From positions 38,466,874 to 38,530,873 of the forward strand of contig CM041090.1 of the NCBI GenBank assembly GCA_023079485.1: a stretch of DNA of 64,000 nt. Reading direction: 5' to 3'. Of this stretch, positions 13,313 through 24,440 are shown piece after piece; within the stretch, counting starts at the first letter, position 1; every line of letters starts with the position of its first letter. Under the pieces are notes generated by a model. It had not been told where the DNA came from and did not search any database. It saw nothing but the letters and a program-made list of their open reading frames with translations. The translations under genes were made by a program, and so were the position numbers. This DNA is from Archilochus colubris (Eukaryota; Chordata; Aves; Apodiformes; Trochilidae).

Positions 13313-13548
13313 GGTTTCCAAGTTTCTACTACTTCATGAAGCAGCAGGGAGGGATGCAGCATCCCTCCACATCGTGGAAAGGGAAGGCATAAAGCCCAAT
13401 CCTTTGGGGACTGTGTGTGAATATCTCCCCTCCAGCAGTTCCCAGCAAAGGCAGTCACTAACACCATGCAATGTTGGCAAGCAAGGGTTTGGACCCATCC
13501 TGAGCTCAGGGAGCTTGGAACACCACACAGCTACCAGCACCTTCCAGG

Positions 13549-13600
13549 CATCAATCATTTGAACTTGATGGGTCCCTTCCAACTCAGCAGATTCTATGGA
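13549..13600 (+). mobile_element. CR1 LINE tail remnant
   Basis: About 50 bp match the extreme CR1 3' end: TTGAACTTGATGGGTCCC, then TTCCAACTCAGCAGATTCTA. This is a very short, plus-oriented remnant. Confidence 0.65.
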
Positions 13601-16600
13601 AATCTCCCTGGGTCTCTAAGACCTACTGGCTGATGGAGTCTGGGTGGAGGGACACAGGAAGGTGACCTGCTCTGGTTTCATGGGCTATATGCAAAGCCAC
13701 ACTGGACTCAGAAGCTCCTCCAAGCACCTGAGCGGTCTGAGGAGCCTCTAAAGCATCACTCATACTGCTGGGATAGACTGCAAGCAGCCTCACCAGGAAG
13801 AGAGCCAGTGAGGGGTCCTGGGTCATGCCAGGGATCCCACTGCCCTTTCCATACCAAACTGGAGAGGGTTCAGTCCTCCCATGCCTCCACCCCCCTGCCT
13901 GGTGAAAGTCCTGCGGGGCCGATGCACATCACCACACACAGAGCGTTTCATTAGGAACCTCAGAGTGACAAGGAGTGTTAAGCAGATATAAAGGACATCA
14001 GTCATTTACCCATCTGGTGGAAAGTCTAGTTGCTGGCAGAAAATAGGGAGGATTGTTAAGGCAAGATCTACCATATGGCACCATTATGCGGAGCTTTGCA
14101 AGCGCTTTCTCCGAGCGTGCAAGCAAGATTTCAGGCTTTGAAGAAACGACGTATTGTTAGCCTGGACAGGCAGGAGCCCCTTGAAAGAAGCCGTGGCAGA
14201 TGGCACAGCTTTGTTCTCCTGGTTCACAGGCAGCCCGTGCAGATACACCCCCTCACTGAGCAGGGGGTGAGCAGCCCCCCAGCAGGGTGATCCTCCTGAT
14301 GTCTCCTAGGAGGGAGGATCGATGGCTCCTGAAACTCCTGCCATCCGATGGATGTGGCTGGTAGGTACCACGCTCCTGCACAGGCCCCAAGAAGCAAACA
14401 CCAACCAGTGGGACAGTGCAAGGAGAGCTCCAGGATATCACCAAGCCTGATTCCAGGCAAGGGAGCTGCATATCAGTAAATCTTGCTAAAAACACCCGGC
14501 TTTTGTTTGCTTCTCCCTGCCAGCACCTGCTTCTCCCTGGGTGGCTGAGCCTGGCCGGAGCCCCACCAGGACAGTGGACAAAGAAAAGCCTTTCAGATGG
14601 GGCTGATGACTGCTTGAGCGACATCCCAACAATACCCCGATGAAAAACCATTCAGCTCTGGCAGGAGGAAAGGAAAAGGAAAAAGTTCCTCCCAGAGAAT
14701 GCAGTGATCAGTCACTGACCACAACAACAACATCTGCCTCTGCCCCGAGCCAGGGAAAAGCCCCAGCCCGCTGGGGCACATGGTCCCTGCAGCCCAGGGT
14801 GGGCATGGGGCACTTCTAACAGGCTAATTACTCCTCTTTGTCCAAGCAAAAATTTTAAAAGTCCCCTAGTTCCCTGTTCCTCATCCTGAGAAGCATGAGT
14901 GCAGAACAAAATTATTGAATTATTTCAGTTAAATCCAAAGTGTCCCTCTGATATAAAGCAGACCATAAAACTGACCCTGGGAGAGCTAATCGAGCCTTTA
15001 GCTGACCTTGGAGTTGCAGCTGCTCCATGTCCTGCATCTTAGACCCTCACCCTCAATTGCTGGCATGGGACAATCACTGATTCCTCATGTTCCTCACCCA
15101 GCTGAACAGGCACACCTAAAAACGCCCAAAGCCCAGAGAATATTTTACAGGATGGCTCCAAAAAGGAAGAGGCTTTGCCCTTTGATGTGCACAGCAGGCT
15201 GAGATCTGCAGAGTAATCTGCTGGACTGTTGGTCTCTGTGGGAGGATTGTCCACCCCAGTGACCAAACCCAACACTGCAACATCCCCAAAGATATCATCC
15301 ACCCCAGGCATGAAATCTTCCACCCTGCCACTCCAAGTCCCCAACGGGAACAAATGGGGCAGAAAAGTCACTATTAAGCTGCAAGAGAAGAGCTGGCCAA
15401 GGACCAACACGGACTGGCAAAGCCTCCAGATCCCCTCCAGCCCTCCAGACTGAGGCAACCAAGGACTTTGGAGGGAGTCTTTGTCCCACAGAGCCAGCAC
15501 AAGCCATCCTGTCCTGGAGGGTCAAGTGTGAACGGGACGGGTGGCATCGGGCTCCCGCAGGCGTCAAAATCAGCCCAGCACCTCTGAGTGCTTTCTCTGT
15601 CTCTCTTCCAAATATCACACAGTGGGTTTATACAGAAACAGTGGGATGCTTTCCAAACCATTTAACTAATGCTGAAATTTAATACCCCGCACCAACAGGT
15701 TACTGAGAGCAAGAAGGAACTCTTGTAATGGAGGGGTGTGCATCTTCTCACAAATGGGAACGTCCCTCTTACACCCACAGGGCAGAGCCTTACACCCCTA
15801 AAGTCAGGATCTGCCTGAAGGGTTTTTTGGGGAGCCAGGGGCTTGCAGCTGTGTGCATGGGAGCACAGTGGGCACCCGTTGTGCCCCCTCCCTAAGTGAC
15901 TTCAGTCCCCAGGGAACCAGCAGGGTTCCTGCAGCCAGCCTGCCCTGGAGCTACAGCTGCCTCCAAACTGCTTTCTCACCCTCAGCTGGGGGGAAAAAAG
16001 CCAAACCCTGTCAGCACAGAGCAGGGGAAAAGGAGCAGAAGGGCCACACCAGGGCATGTCCCAGGCCTGGCTGGTCCCTGCAAGCACCATTGGGCTCCTG
16101 CCTCACTGCACACACAGCAGTGCCCTAAGGCACAAAGCATCCAGCTGGATTTGGGGGAATGATTTCAAATCCTTGGTTGAGGTGCTGCAGGCTTGGTGGG
16201 GCTCCAGTGCAGGAGTCTCAACAGGTGCCTTCTTCAGCCTGGCTGGGGATGCTGAGCCACAACCCAACAGGATCTTACCCCACTTTTGTCTGGGGAACAG
16301 GGAGAGTCTCCCATGGGAAAGAATTTCCACAGGCAAATCTCCTTTGGCCAAATTGTCAGTGGAGAAAAATGTGGAACAGAGGCAGTCATGCTCCACCTGA
16401 ACAAACCAAACCCAACTGGTTGTGTTTTGCTGAACTGCTGCAAGAAGAGGTCCTGCTACAGGGACAACTCATTCCCACCTTTTTGGGTGTCCCAGTTTGC
16501 CAGACCTCTCCTGATGCCCATGGAGAACATCTGGGCAAAACCAGGTCTCATAATGCAATCTGGAGCTCTCCTCTCCCAAGCAGAGTGGCTGACCAAAACC

Positions 16601-17221
16601 AAGCTGCCTGCCATCTCCTGGCAATTTATGCTGTGTGTGACCAACTAGCTTCACAACTCACAACTCCCTCTACACCTCAGTACACTGTAGAGAAACCCCT
16701 TAACTTGACTGAACCAACTCAAAGTGGAGTGCTCTGGTTCCATACAACAAACCACACCAAGAAGGTTTCACTTAGAGGAAATGAAAGTTTTCTCTGGCTA
16801 ACAGGTTTTTTTTGGTGACCCATGTTTCACAGAGTTTTGGCACCAAGGGATAAAGAAACAATTCCTGACCCTCCAAATCTCCAAACCAAGGATTTCTGCA
16901 AAGCAGAGTGCCCACTGTGTGCAGACCCTTGGCACACATGGAGAGCAACCTGCTTTACTGCCTCAGACACTTCCACATCACATAAAGCCAGACCAGCCCC
17001 AAGACATGCTCCAAGAAACCAAACCTTTCCAAAGAGGAAGGGCAACCATCCAAAATCCATCCATGGAGCAAAGCTCAAGGTTCAGCACAGAACTACTCCC
17101 AGCAGCAGCCTCCCATGGTCCCTTTGCACCAAAGTCTGCCTCAAAACTCAAAACCCAGCCTGGGGAGACCAGGTAAGGAGGAAACAAAATACAAAAGGAA
17201 AACAGAAGGCATCCTACTTAC

Positions 17222-17404
17222 CACCAGCTCAGTGAACATGACATCCAGCTCCTCCACGGGTGGCATGGGCAGCGAGGGCTCCATGGTCTGCAGGGCGAAG
17301 CTGCTGTCATTGCGCAGCCGGTACGTGATCTCGGGGTGGTCGCTGCTGCGAAAGCAGCAGAAGATGAAGGAGATCCCCCGACTGCTCCTCTTCCGTGGGG
17401 CCAT
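17222..17404 (-). CDS. DAAM1: DAAM1 coding exon 2 (codons 1-61, start codon)
   Basis: This exon encodes the N-terminus of the formin DAAM1, a cytoplasmic effector of non-canonical Wnt/planar cell polarity signalling that links Dishevelled and Rho to actin assembly. The 61 residues begin MAPRKRSSRGISFIF, pass through CCFRSSDHPEITYRL and end with EELDVMFTELV. This is the DAAM1 leader rather than DAAM2, whose N-terminus differs strongly in this stretch as I recall it. The start codon (A at 17404) sits in an ACCATGG context. The frame stays open upstream within the exon, so the start is chosen by Kozak context and by homology. The donor reads GTG|GTAAGT with GT at 17221-17220, and the exon ends in phase 0, matching the phase-0 start of exon 3. 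The GTPase-binding/FH3 region begins near the end of this segment. Compared with the mammalian protein as I remember it, about seven positions differ, several of them to serine. Confidence 0.96.
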
Positions 17405-17448
17405 GGTCAGAATTCCTCTGCGTCCCTCCCTCCTGGGTGTGCTAGATC
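17405..17448 (-). other. DAAM1: DAAM1 exon 2, 5' UTR portion
   Basis: These 44 noncoding nucleotides lie between the splice acceptor and the start codon. The acceptor is a long pyrimidine run ending CTTCCCCATCAG (AG at 17450-17449). The segment has no upstream ATG. Its reading frame into the start codon is open, so an in-frame N-terminal extension cannot be excluded from this segment alone, but the strong Kozak context and the known protein start argue against it. Confidence 0.88.
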
Positions 17449-20139
17449 CTGATGGGGAAGAGAAGAGAGGAGGCTGGAGCAGCCGCCCTGCAACGCTGCC
17501 TGCGCTCCCGTCCGGCCGAGGAGAGGAGGAATCGGAGCCACCCACACGCTCGGCACGGAGGGGAAGAGAGGAGATGGGTTGTGTGCCAAATATTTCTGCT
17601 CAGATTTGACGTTTATGGTGCTGGCAACCTTGACAACCACACTAATGAAAAAGATGCATTTGCTTTGCCTTATGCTGAAGCCAGTAGCAGCAGGAGGAGG
17701 GGAGGATGTCCCGCTGTTCCTGGAGGGAGAAGGGTCCTGGACCCCCACTACTACTGCGAGTCCCAGAAGATCTCCAGCAACCTCCCTGTACTGTGGCAGC
17801 CAGGCCAGCCCCTGTGTCAACCCAGCCAGGGGTAAACCAAGTATGGGAGGCTGCTGCCAAGAACAGCAGGATGTGCTTGGGGTCACCAGGTATGTGGTGT
17901 CCAGCACAGATGACTTGGTTCTTGAAGCCCCTATTTGTCTCAAGATGCCCTGATGGTAGTAGAGCTGAGAAAATATTATATTTTCTCCCCACCCTAGTTC
18001 TTAAATGTGCCCCTAACATCCATTAGCAATCATTGGTTGGGTGGCTCTTTTTTCATGGAAAGTTTTACTTGGCTTTAATTAGATAAACCCTACTTGAAAT
18101 TCCAGTAAATATTTACAAGATGTGATTTCAGCTGATAAAAATCACACGGTGCTGGTAGCTCAGACTTTCCTGTGCTGTGGTTATGTGGGGCAGTGCTCAC
18201 GCCAGCACCCACTTGGGTTTTGCTGATTTCTGAAACTTGGGTTGGGAGCAAAGCTCAGGGCAGGAGACATCATCTGTCTTGCAAGGACCAGGCAAACACT
18301 GCCCCAAAACTGGCACTGTCAAGTCAACAATCCAAGAGGAGGGACACCTATGAGGAGTGAGGATGGTGTAGAAACACCCAAATAAGAAAAATCAACCAGC
18401 GAAGCAGAAAACTTAAAAAAAAAAAGTCTGAACATTTGTCATGTAAAGCCACACACCCACACATTTTATCTCTGTGAAACAAGACATCGAGATGTTAAAA
18501 GACAGGACAATCAGCCAAGGCTAATGCAGGAGGTTGAAATATGGATGACTCAGATTTATTAACAAAGGGAAAGAAGGTCAGCATTTGGAAAGGACTCTCT
18601 GATCTCCCTGGGTCCAGCCATTCCTCTCCAACTAAGGATTGATATGCCCAAATAAACAACTGCTGTGCCCCACGGGGAACCAGCCCTGGAGGCAGGTTGG
18701 GGACAGACCTGGGGTCAGACCCTCTACAACTGCTTGCATGGCAAATGCTGCCCTCCCAAAATAAAGACTTTACAGAAAACTCAGGCTCTACCCACACTGC
18801 TTTAACAGAGGATCTGACCCTTGAAATTATCTTTGATTGCATATTTTTAGCACATGGTGTAATCATCTGCTGAACCACAAATGATGGGAAACAGTTATTG
18901 GGCCTTCACGCAGGATAATCCCAGGCTGTGCAACTGCTCTCTGCCCAGTCCAGAGGGACTTCCCCCCCGTCCTGAAGAACATCAAATCTCATTTCACATT
19001 TAAGATCTTGCATTGCATCCACTGGAGGAATTTCAGCTGCCATGAAATCTCTCTCATCGCAGCTCCCCAGCAGGCAGCACCGCAGCAAATCCATTAGCAG
19101 CCTGCTGGCATCCCTTCCCTGTGAGGAGGGGTTTGGGACCTGCTGGGGAATTTCTTTCCAAAAGGAGGGAGGGAAACAGAAAAAAAAAACCAAACCACAA
19201 AGGCACGCAGACCTCTGTCCCCTCCAGCACAGAGCAAAATGCTTCAGGTTTGGGCTTTGAAGAGCCACGAGGGGCAGGGTGCAGAGGGAGATGCTGGTGG
19301 CTGCCCAGAGCTTTGTGCCCAGAGGAGAAGGTGGGTGCTGACACACATGTCCTCAGCTGTGCCAAATTTGGTTGCTTGGTCATTCCCAGCCCATGGGTAT
19401 GGCCAGGTTGTGTGCAGGGCAGGGTCTTGCAGATGGTCTAGAGCAAACTGTCCCGTTCTCCTCAACCACGGGGGGTTCTCCATCCCCTTTTCAACACCAC
19501 ATCAACCTCGCTCTCAAAACCTACAAGCTCTACTTTGGGCTTGCAAAGATGTAGAGAAAGCTTTTATCAGAGCAAGACCTGCTCTACACAGATACACACT
19601 CCCCACAATGTTTCACAAGGAGTTTGAATGACAGACTAAAAGGCAAGGGTTTATTTTGGGTTTTAAAGCAGACAGTCATGTAGCAACCAAGACAAGGGTT
19701 TTTTTGAGCTGCTTCCAACTCTGCAGCTATTGAGGTTCCTCATTTTCATCTATAAACTATTTAAAAAACACCAAACCACGCTACAGTGCAGGCTGAGTGG
19801 GCTGTAGGTTATTAACAACCAAGGTTAAAAAAGGTTAGAGGGAGAACATGCTAAGTATCAGGCAAACAGCATTAAACCTTCAGAAGGCTGATGAATATTC
19901 ATTGATGTCATGGATCAAAATCAAAACATGGCTCCCTGGCAGGTCCTCGGGAGCTGCAGACAGTGCAGATTTCATCATCAGAGCAAAGTTGAACTACACA
20001 GCCTTCTCATTCCCTGCAAGTCCGACAGAAATTGGTTACTCAAGGAGAAAAAAACAACAGCCCCTGGCAAGCTGGAGGCTTGAATCAAGGAGAACAGAAT
20101 GGACCAGTTCCACCCGGCATCACATGTCAAATGTCCTGC

Positions 20140-20290
20140 TCCTACCTCCCATTTATACCTTTGAACGCTAATTAGATCAATAAATTTAAGTCAGATTGTG
20201 ATCTAATGGTGCCTTCTGGCCTTTTACTACTGAGCTGCCCAGAATAATTTAAATTTAATTGCCGTTGTCTGTATGGTGCCAGGGAAGATA
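20140..20290. promoter_or_regulatory. Candidate noncoding regulatory patch
   Basis: This is an AT-rich, non-repetitive patch in intron 1. It contains a homeodomain-type TAATTA at 20169-20174 and an AATAATTTAAATTTAATTG cluster near 20243-20261. It stands out from the more GC-rich sequence around it. Conservation cannot be judged from one genome. Confidence 0.2.
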
Positions 20291-20943
20291 GGATGGGAAT
20301 GGTCACTGAAGGAACTTGTAGCCAAACCCCAAATCCCAAGGCAGGACTGGTGGGGCTGAATCATTCCCAAACAACTTCACTTTCACAGAAACAAGGGTGG
20401 AAATACGTGTGTGAGATGGGCTCAGCGAGAAAAGGTTGAGGAAGAGAAGGAGCTTAGCCCACGGGTGCCACCAGGACCAAACGTGGTCCCCACGCAGGAC
20501 AGAGACCACAGGCTGCAGCTCAGTGACACACAGACAAGTTTTCCTCCAGCCCTCAAAAAAAAAAAAACCAAACCCAAAAAAAGCATCAAGCCTACATGGC
20601 CCTGAGCATTGCTTAAATGAAATCAGTCATTAGGAGAAAATTGGACCCCGGTGTCACTTCCACCTTTGCTTGAAGGGAAGGAGAGCAGCAATTACTGCTT
20701 GAATATTCAACAGCCTCCTCAGCAAGCTAAATGAGCCCGTGTGCTGCCAAAGCCTGTCTGTGACCCATGCCCCAACAAGCTGGTGTGAAGCCAGCACCGG
20801 GATTGCAGCACTACGGTCTGCAGCCTAAAAATACCCAGCAAGGGTACAAACACATGCAAAGGAGCCTGCACGCTCCCCTTCACACCCGCCTCCAAACCTG
20901 CCCAAGAAGCCAGGAGCTAAATCCTCAAATATGAATATTACAG

Positions 20944-20945
<2 letters not shown>

Positions 20946-20975
<30 letters not shown>
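20946..20975. repeat. T30 homopolymer
   Basis: Thirty consecutive T lie in DAAM1 intron 1. Read from the gene's strand it is poly(A), so it could be the tail of a decayed insertion, but no clear body is visible to support this. Confidence 0.95.
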
Positions 20976-23832
20976 CTGGCTCTTCTCCCATCCCCTCCCC
21001 AAAACAAGGATGCAAGATCCCCAGCGAGCTCTTTCTCAACTGGGAGCTTCGTTTCAGTGCGTTGCACAAGGGGAGAGCTCTTTTGTGTGAGAGCAGGAAC
21101 ACTCACTGACTGTCTCTGCTGAGCCCTCTCTGACTGATTTTGGCATTTTGGGCCACACCAAGCTTTGCTTTCCCCCCCACCCTGCCCTGCAGAGTTTCGC
21201 TGCAGCCTGGGATGTTGCTGACAGACAGAAAATTTCCGACTCTCATCCATTGCTGCAAAGTGGCCTCCTTGGCTGGCTGAGGACAGAAAGCTCTGAGTCT
21301 CAGTGGGCAGTTTTGCAGAACACTGTCACCCTCACCACGTGCTGGAGCCAGATGTCTTGGACCACTTTTCACAGCACGTGGAAGGCAGAAATTTGGCACC
21401 CCACACATTGTACCCTATGCTTGTCCCATCCCAGCACAGAGAGATGGTGCCACCCTCCCTTGGGGCTTCTCCCCATGCACAGAACTCCCAGGGCAGGGCA
21501 CAGGGCCAAGGTGCACGTCAAACCCACTCATTTCTTTAAACCAACAATTCTAGGTGATTTCCCTGCATCCCATCCAGACCTCCACAGCCATAAAAGCTGG
21601 ATGCTCCCATGGTATTTTTCAGAGCAGCTGTATGTTTGAGGCATACCCTGAGAAACAGGCAAAGCCTTCTCTGGAACTTGTTTTGATTTTTCACCTTATG
21701 GACCCGAGATAGCCAGCACAATCCTTTTTAACAAGGGGGGGTCTGTTTACTTTTAAAAATAAAAGCTTTGTGTGGCTGAAAAGCTCAGAAACCAGATTGT
21801 CTTCCCCTAAACAGGAGCAAATTCCCCTCCAACACAGAGATCCTGAGAACCTGAGCCCATCACCAGCACCTCCAGCATGGGCTCAGTGCTGAGCACGGTG
21901 CTTTTCCCATTAAAAGCAACCAAGATGACTTTCTGGCTGCAAGCTCCCTTATGCACTTACAAAACCTCTTCTTTTTCTCAGTGTAAAACTGTTTTCATGC
22001 ATAGGGTGCACAGGAGAGAAATGTCTGTGTTTGGTGGAAATCCATGCATATGGGCAGAAGAGGAGAAAAAAAACCCCAAAGCACTTGGCTAAAACGCTTT
22101 AAACTGTTTGATGATTCCCTTTGCCCCCTCCATCCACCCATGAAACAGCAGCCACGAAAGGGGATGAGGACAGGACCCTTCCTGTGATGCCTCAGGAAAA
22201 TCAGCTGCCAGGAGGAGCCTGACTCATCGCTACATCACAAGAGCCATAATTCTCAGCACAAGCAAATCTCAAAGACTTGGGCTTTATGGATTTATAAATA
22301 CATCTGCCAAATCCTGAATTACCCTAGATCCTCATAAACATTCCCAGAAATCCTGTTATACTCCAAGAACCCAACAAAGAGCCTTTTGCATCTCCAAACC
22401 TCGCTTGGGCTGCGCGGTTCCCGAATGCCACTGGCACTTCCAGGCTCTCAGTTCACTCTCTGAATGCCTCATCTGCCAGCATCACCAAAAACCCCAAGGC
22501 TCACTTAAAATGTGTCTCCCCCTCTTTGTGTCCTTTCCTTTTATTGTGGCATTTGTCACAACCTGAAGCACACATCTGGGCCTGCTGTCTCAGAAGAAAA
22601 CATCTTGGTCTGCTCAAGGGCAGACGAGCTTCAGTGATTCAGTGATGAAATTCAGGGTGCAGCAAGAAAAAAACAAAGCAGTTCATTTACAGGGCCAGTA
22701 AACACTTGTATGTTCACTGGTGGGGAAAAAAATTTAGTTTCATGAGTTTGTAACACATCAGAATAAGCACTCCTTTTCCCACCTAAACAAAATTTACACC
22801 TACTACAAGCAGCAGAAGTACTGGGAAGACCTCTTCGTACGTGCCAGCACAGGGTTCCCATCTGGAGGTGCTGATGATGCTCCTCAGGGAAAAGAGCAAC
22901 AGCCTCCATCACACTACAAAAATGCCACAGCCAGGCTTGCAAGTCACCTCCCCAGCACAGGAGGAGCTCCCCACCATGGGCAGCACAGGTGCTGTTGACT
23001 CTGCAATCCAGTTTCCAAGGCAAAGAGCGTGGTGCACAGCAGGATGAGACAGGATCTGCCTTAATGCTCTCCAACTGGAATCAGTCCTTGGAGCAGCACT
23101 GCTCAGCCTGGCAAATCACCAAAATTCCAGAGAAGATGGTGACAAGTGTCTTCCAGGACCATGTCTGCCCCAGGGCAATAAGTTTGGGTCAAAGGAGAAG
23201 GAGCTGAGGGCTTGCAGCATCATCCATCCACAACCCTTTGCCCCCTCTGTGGTTGCAGAGACAAGCAGAGCTCAGTGCACTGATGAATCTGAGCAGAGAA
23301 GATGCTGCTGGAAACAAAAACTTGTTTAGTTTCTGAGGATTAAAAAACAAGCCCTGCTGGAAAAGTTTCCCAGTCAGCTCGACAGCCAGTGGCACAGCAA
23401 CACCCAAGGAGGTCACGAGTTCTCCACTAAAAGGGTGAACCTAATCAGTGACAAGCTGAGCACCAGATCCTCTAAACAGGAGCTCCAGCAGATCAGCTCA
23501 GGCAATGCCATTTATTTCAGGAACAAGGACAACAAACGTGGAACCACAGACAAGACCCATTTTGGGAACCTACATAAATATATATATATTTCTTAATACT
23601 CACTAGGGTGCTGAACGACCCAATTCCACAAATGCACACTATTTTTTTTTTTTTCCAGCAGCCAGGCCAATCTGTGGTCCTTCTTTTGCAGAAGCAAATG
23701 AGGAAGTGGGGTGGGGTTGGAGGTGGGATAGAGTTTTCAAGTCACATATTCCTCCCCTAAACACCCTGACTGATTTGCATCCTCAAACCCAGGCACAACA
23801 CTTGTCAGGGGTGGCTTAAGCCAAAGGAGACT

Positions 23833-23902
23833 TTTCCTTTTCCTTTTCCTTCCCCTTTCCCTTTCCCTTTTCCCTTTTCCTTCTTTTTCTTTTCTTTTTC
23901 AG
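23833..23902. repeat. Pyrimidine-rich simple repeat next to CR1
   Basis: A TTTTCC/TTTCCC-type hexanucleotide repeat, imperfect and pure pyrimidine on the plus strand, directly joins the 3' end of the CR1 that follows. The neighbouring CR1 lacks the usual ATTCTATGAT terminus at this border, so the simple repeat appears to occupy the tail position. Confidence 0.85.
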
Positions 23903-24440
23903 CTGGGTTGGAAAGACCTCTGAGATCATGAAGTCCAACCCTTGATCCACTCCCACTGCAGTTCCCAGCCCATGGCACTCAGTGCCACATCCAGTCTCTT
24001 TTGAAATATCTCCAGGGATGGAGAATCCACTACTTCCCTGGGCAGCCCATTCCAATGGCTGATCACCCTCTCCAGAAAGAAATTCTTTCTAATCTCCAAC
24101 CTAAACCTCCCCTGGCACAACTTGAGACCCTGCCCTCTTGTCTTGCTGAGAGTTGCCTGGGAAAGAGCCCAACCCCCCCCTGGCTCCAACCTCCTTTCAG
24201 GGAGTTGCAGAGAGTGATGAGGTCTCCCCTGAGCCTCCTCTTCTCCAGCCTCAACACCCCCAGCTCCCTCAGCCTCTCCTCACAGGACTTGTGCTGGATC
24301 CCTTCACAGCCTCCTTGCTCTTCTCTGGACCTGCTCCAGCACCTCAATCTCCTTCCTGAGCAGAGGGGCCCAGAACTGGACACAGGACTCAAGCTGTGGC
24401 CTCACCAGGGCTGAGCACAGGGGCAGAAGGAATTTCCACT
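23903..24440 (-). mobile_element. CR1 LINE 3' fragment, relatively well preserved
   Basis: The plus strand starts CTGGGTTGGAAAGACCTCTG and continues through GGCAGCCCATTCCAATGGCT and CCCCTGGCACAACTTGAGAC. It then runs through the segment ending CAGAACTGGACACAGGACTC and CAAGCTGTGGCCTCACC. The minus-strand frame at 24304-24537 preserves recognisable C-terminal reverse-transcriptase wording ([18 protein letters not shown]). It is the longest and least decayed CR1 in the window. Confidence 0.93.

Larger units (their letters stand above)
3896..17221 (-). other. DAAM1: DAAM1 intron 2
   Basis: This intron of about 13.3 kb separates codons 61 and 62 in phase 0. It contains CR1 fragments near 6531, 10690, 11480 and 13549, a TAGA/CA microsatellite at 8431-8468, an A-rich block at 8640-8742 and a T17 tract at 13296-13312. 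An unassigned exon-like pair lies at 9692-10204. Stretch 4555-4735 is AT-rich and non-repetitive and could be regulatory, but nothing decisive is visible. The rest shows no gene. Confidence 0.9.

Noticed and set aside
16159..16818. 219-codon plus-strand open frame beginning MISNPWLRCC
   Set aside because: It is long for this base composition, but I recognise no family or domain, it overlaps another open frame, and it has no clear promoter or splice context. It lies opposite DAAM1 in intron 2. A codon-conservation test across birds would settle it.
17141..17545. Longer minus-strand frame starting upstream of the DAAM1 start
   Set aside because: The upstream methionine lies beyond the splice acceptor, in intron 1. 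The start at 17404 has the better Kozak context and matches the family.
18148..18165. Words resembling a tRNA A box (TGGTAGCTCAG)
   Set aside because: No B box and no cloverleaf-forming arms follow at the expected spacing.
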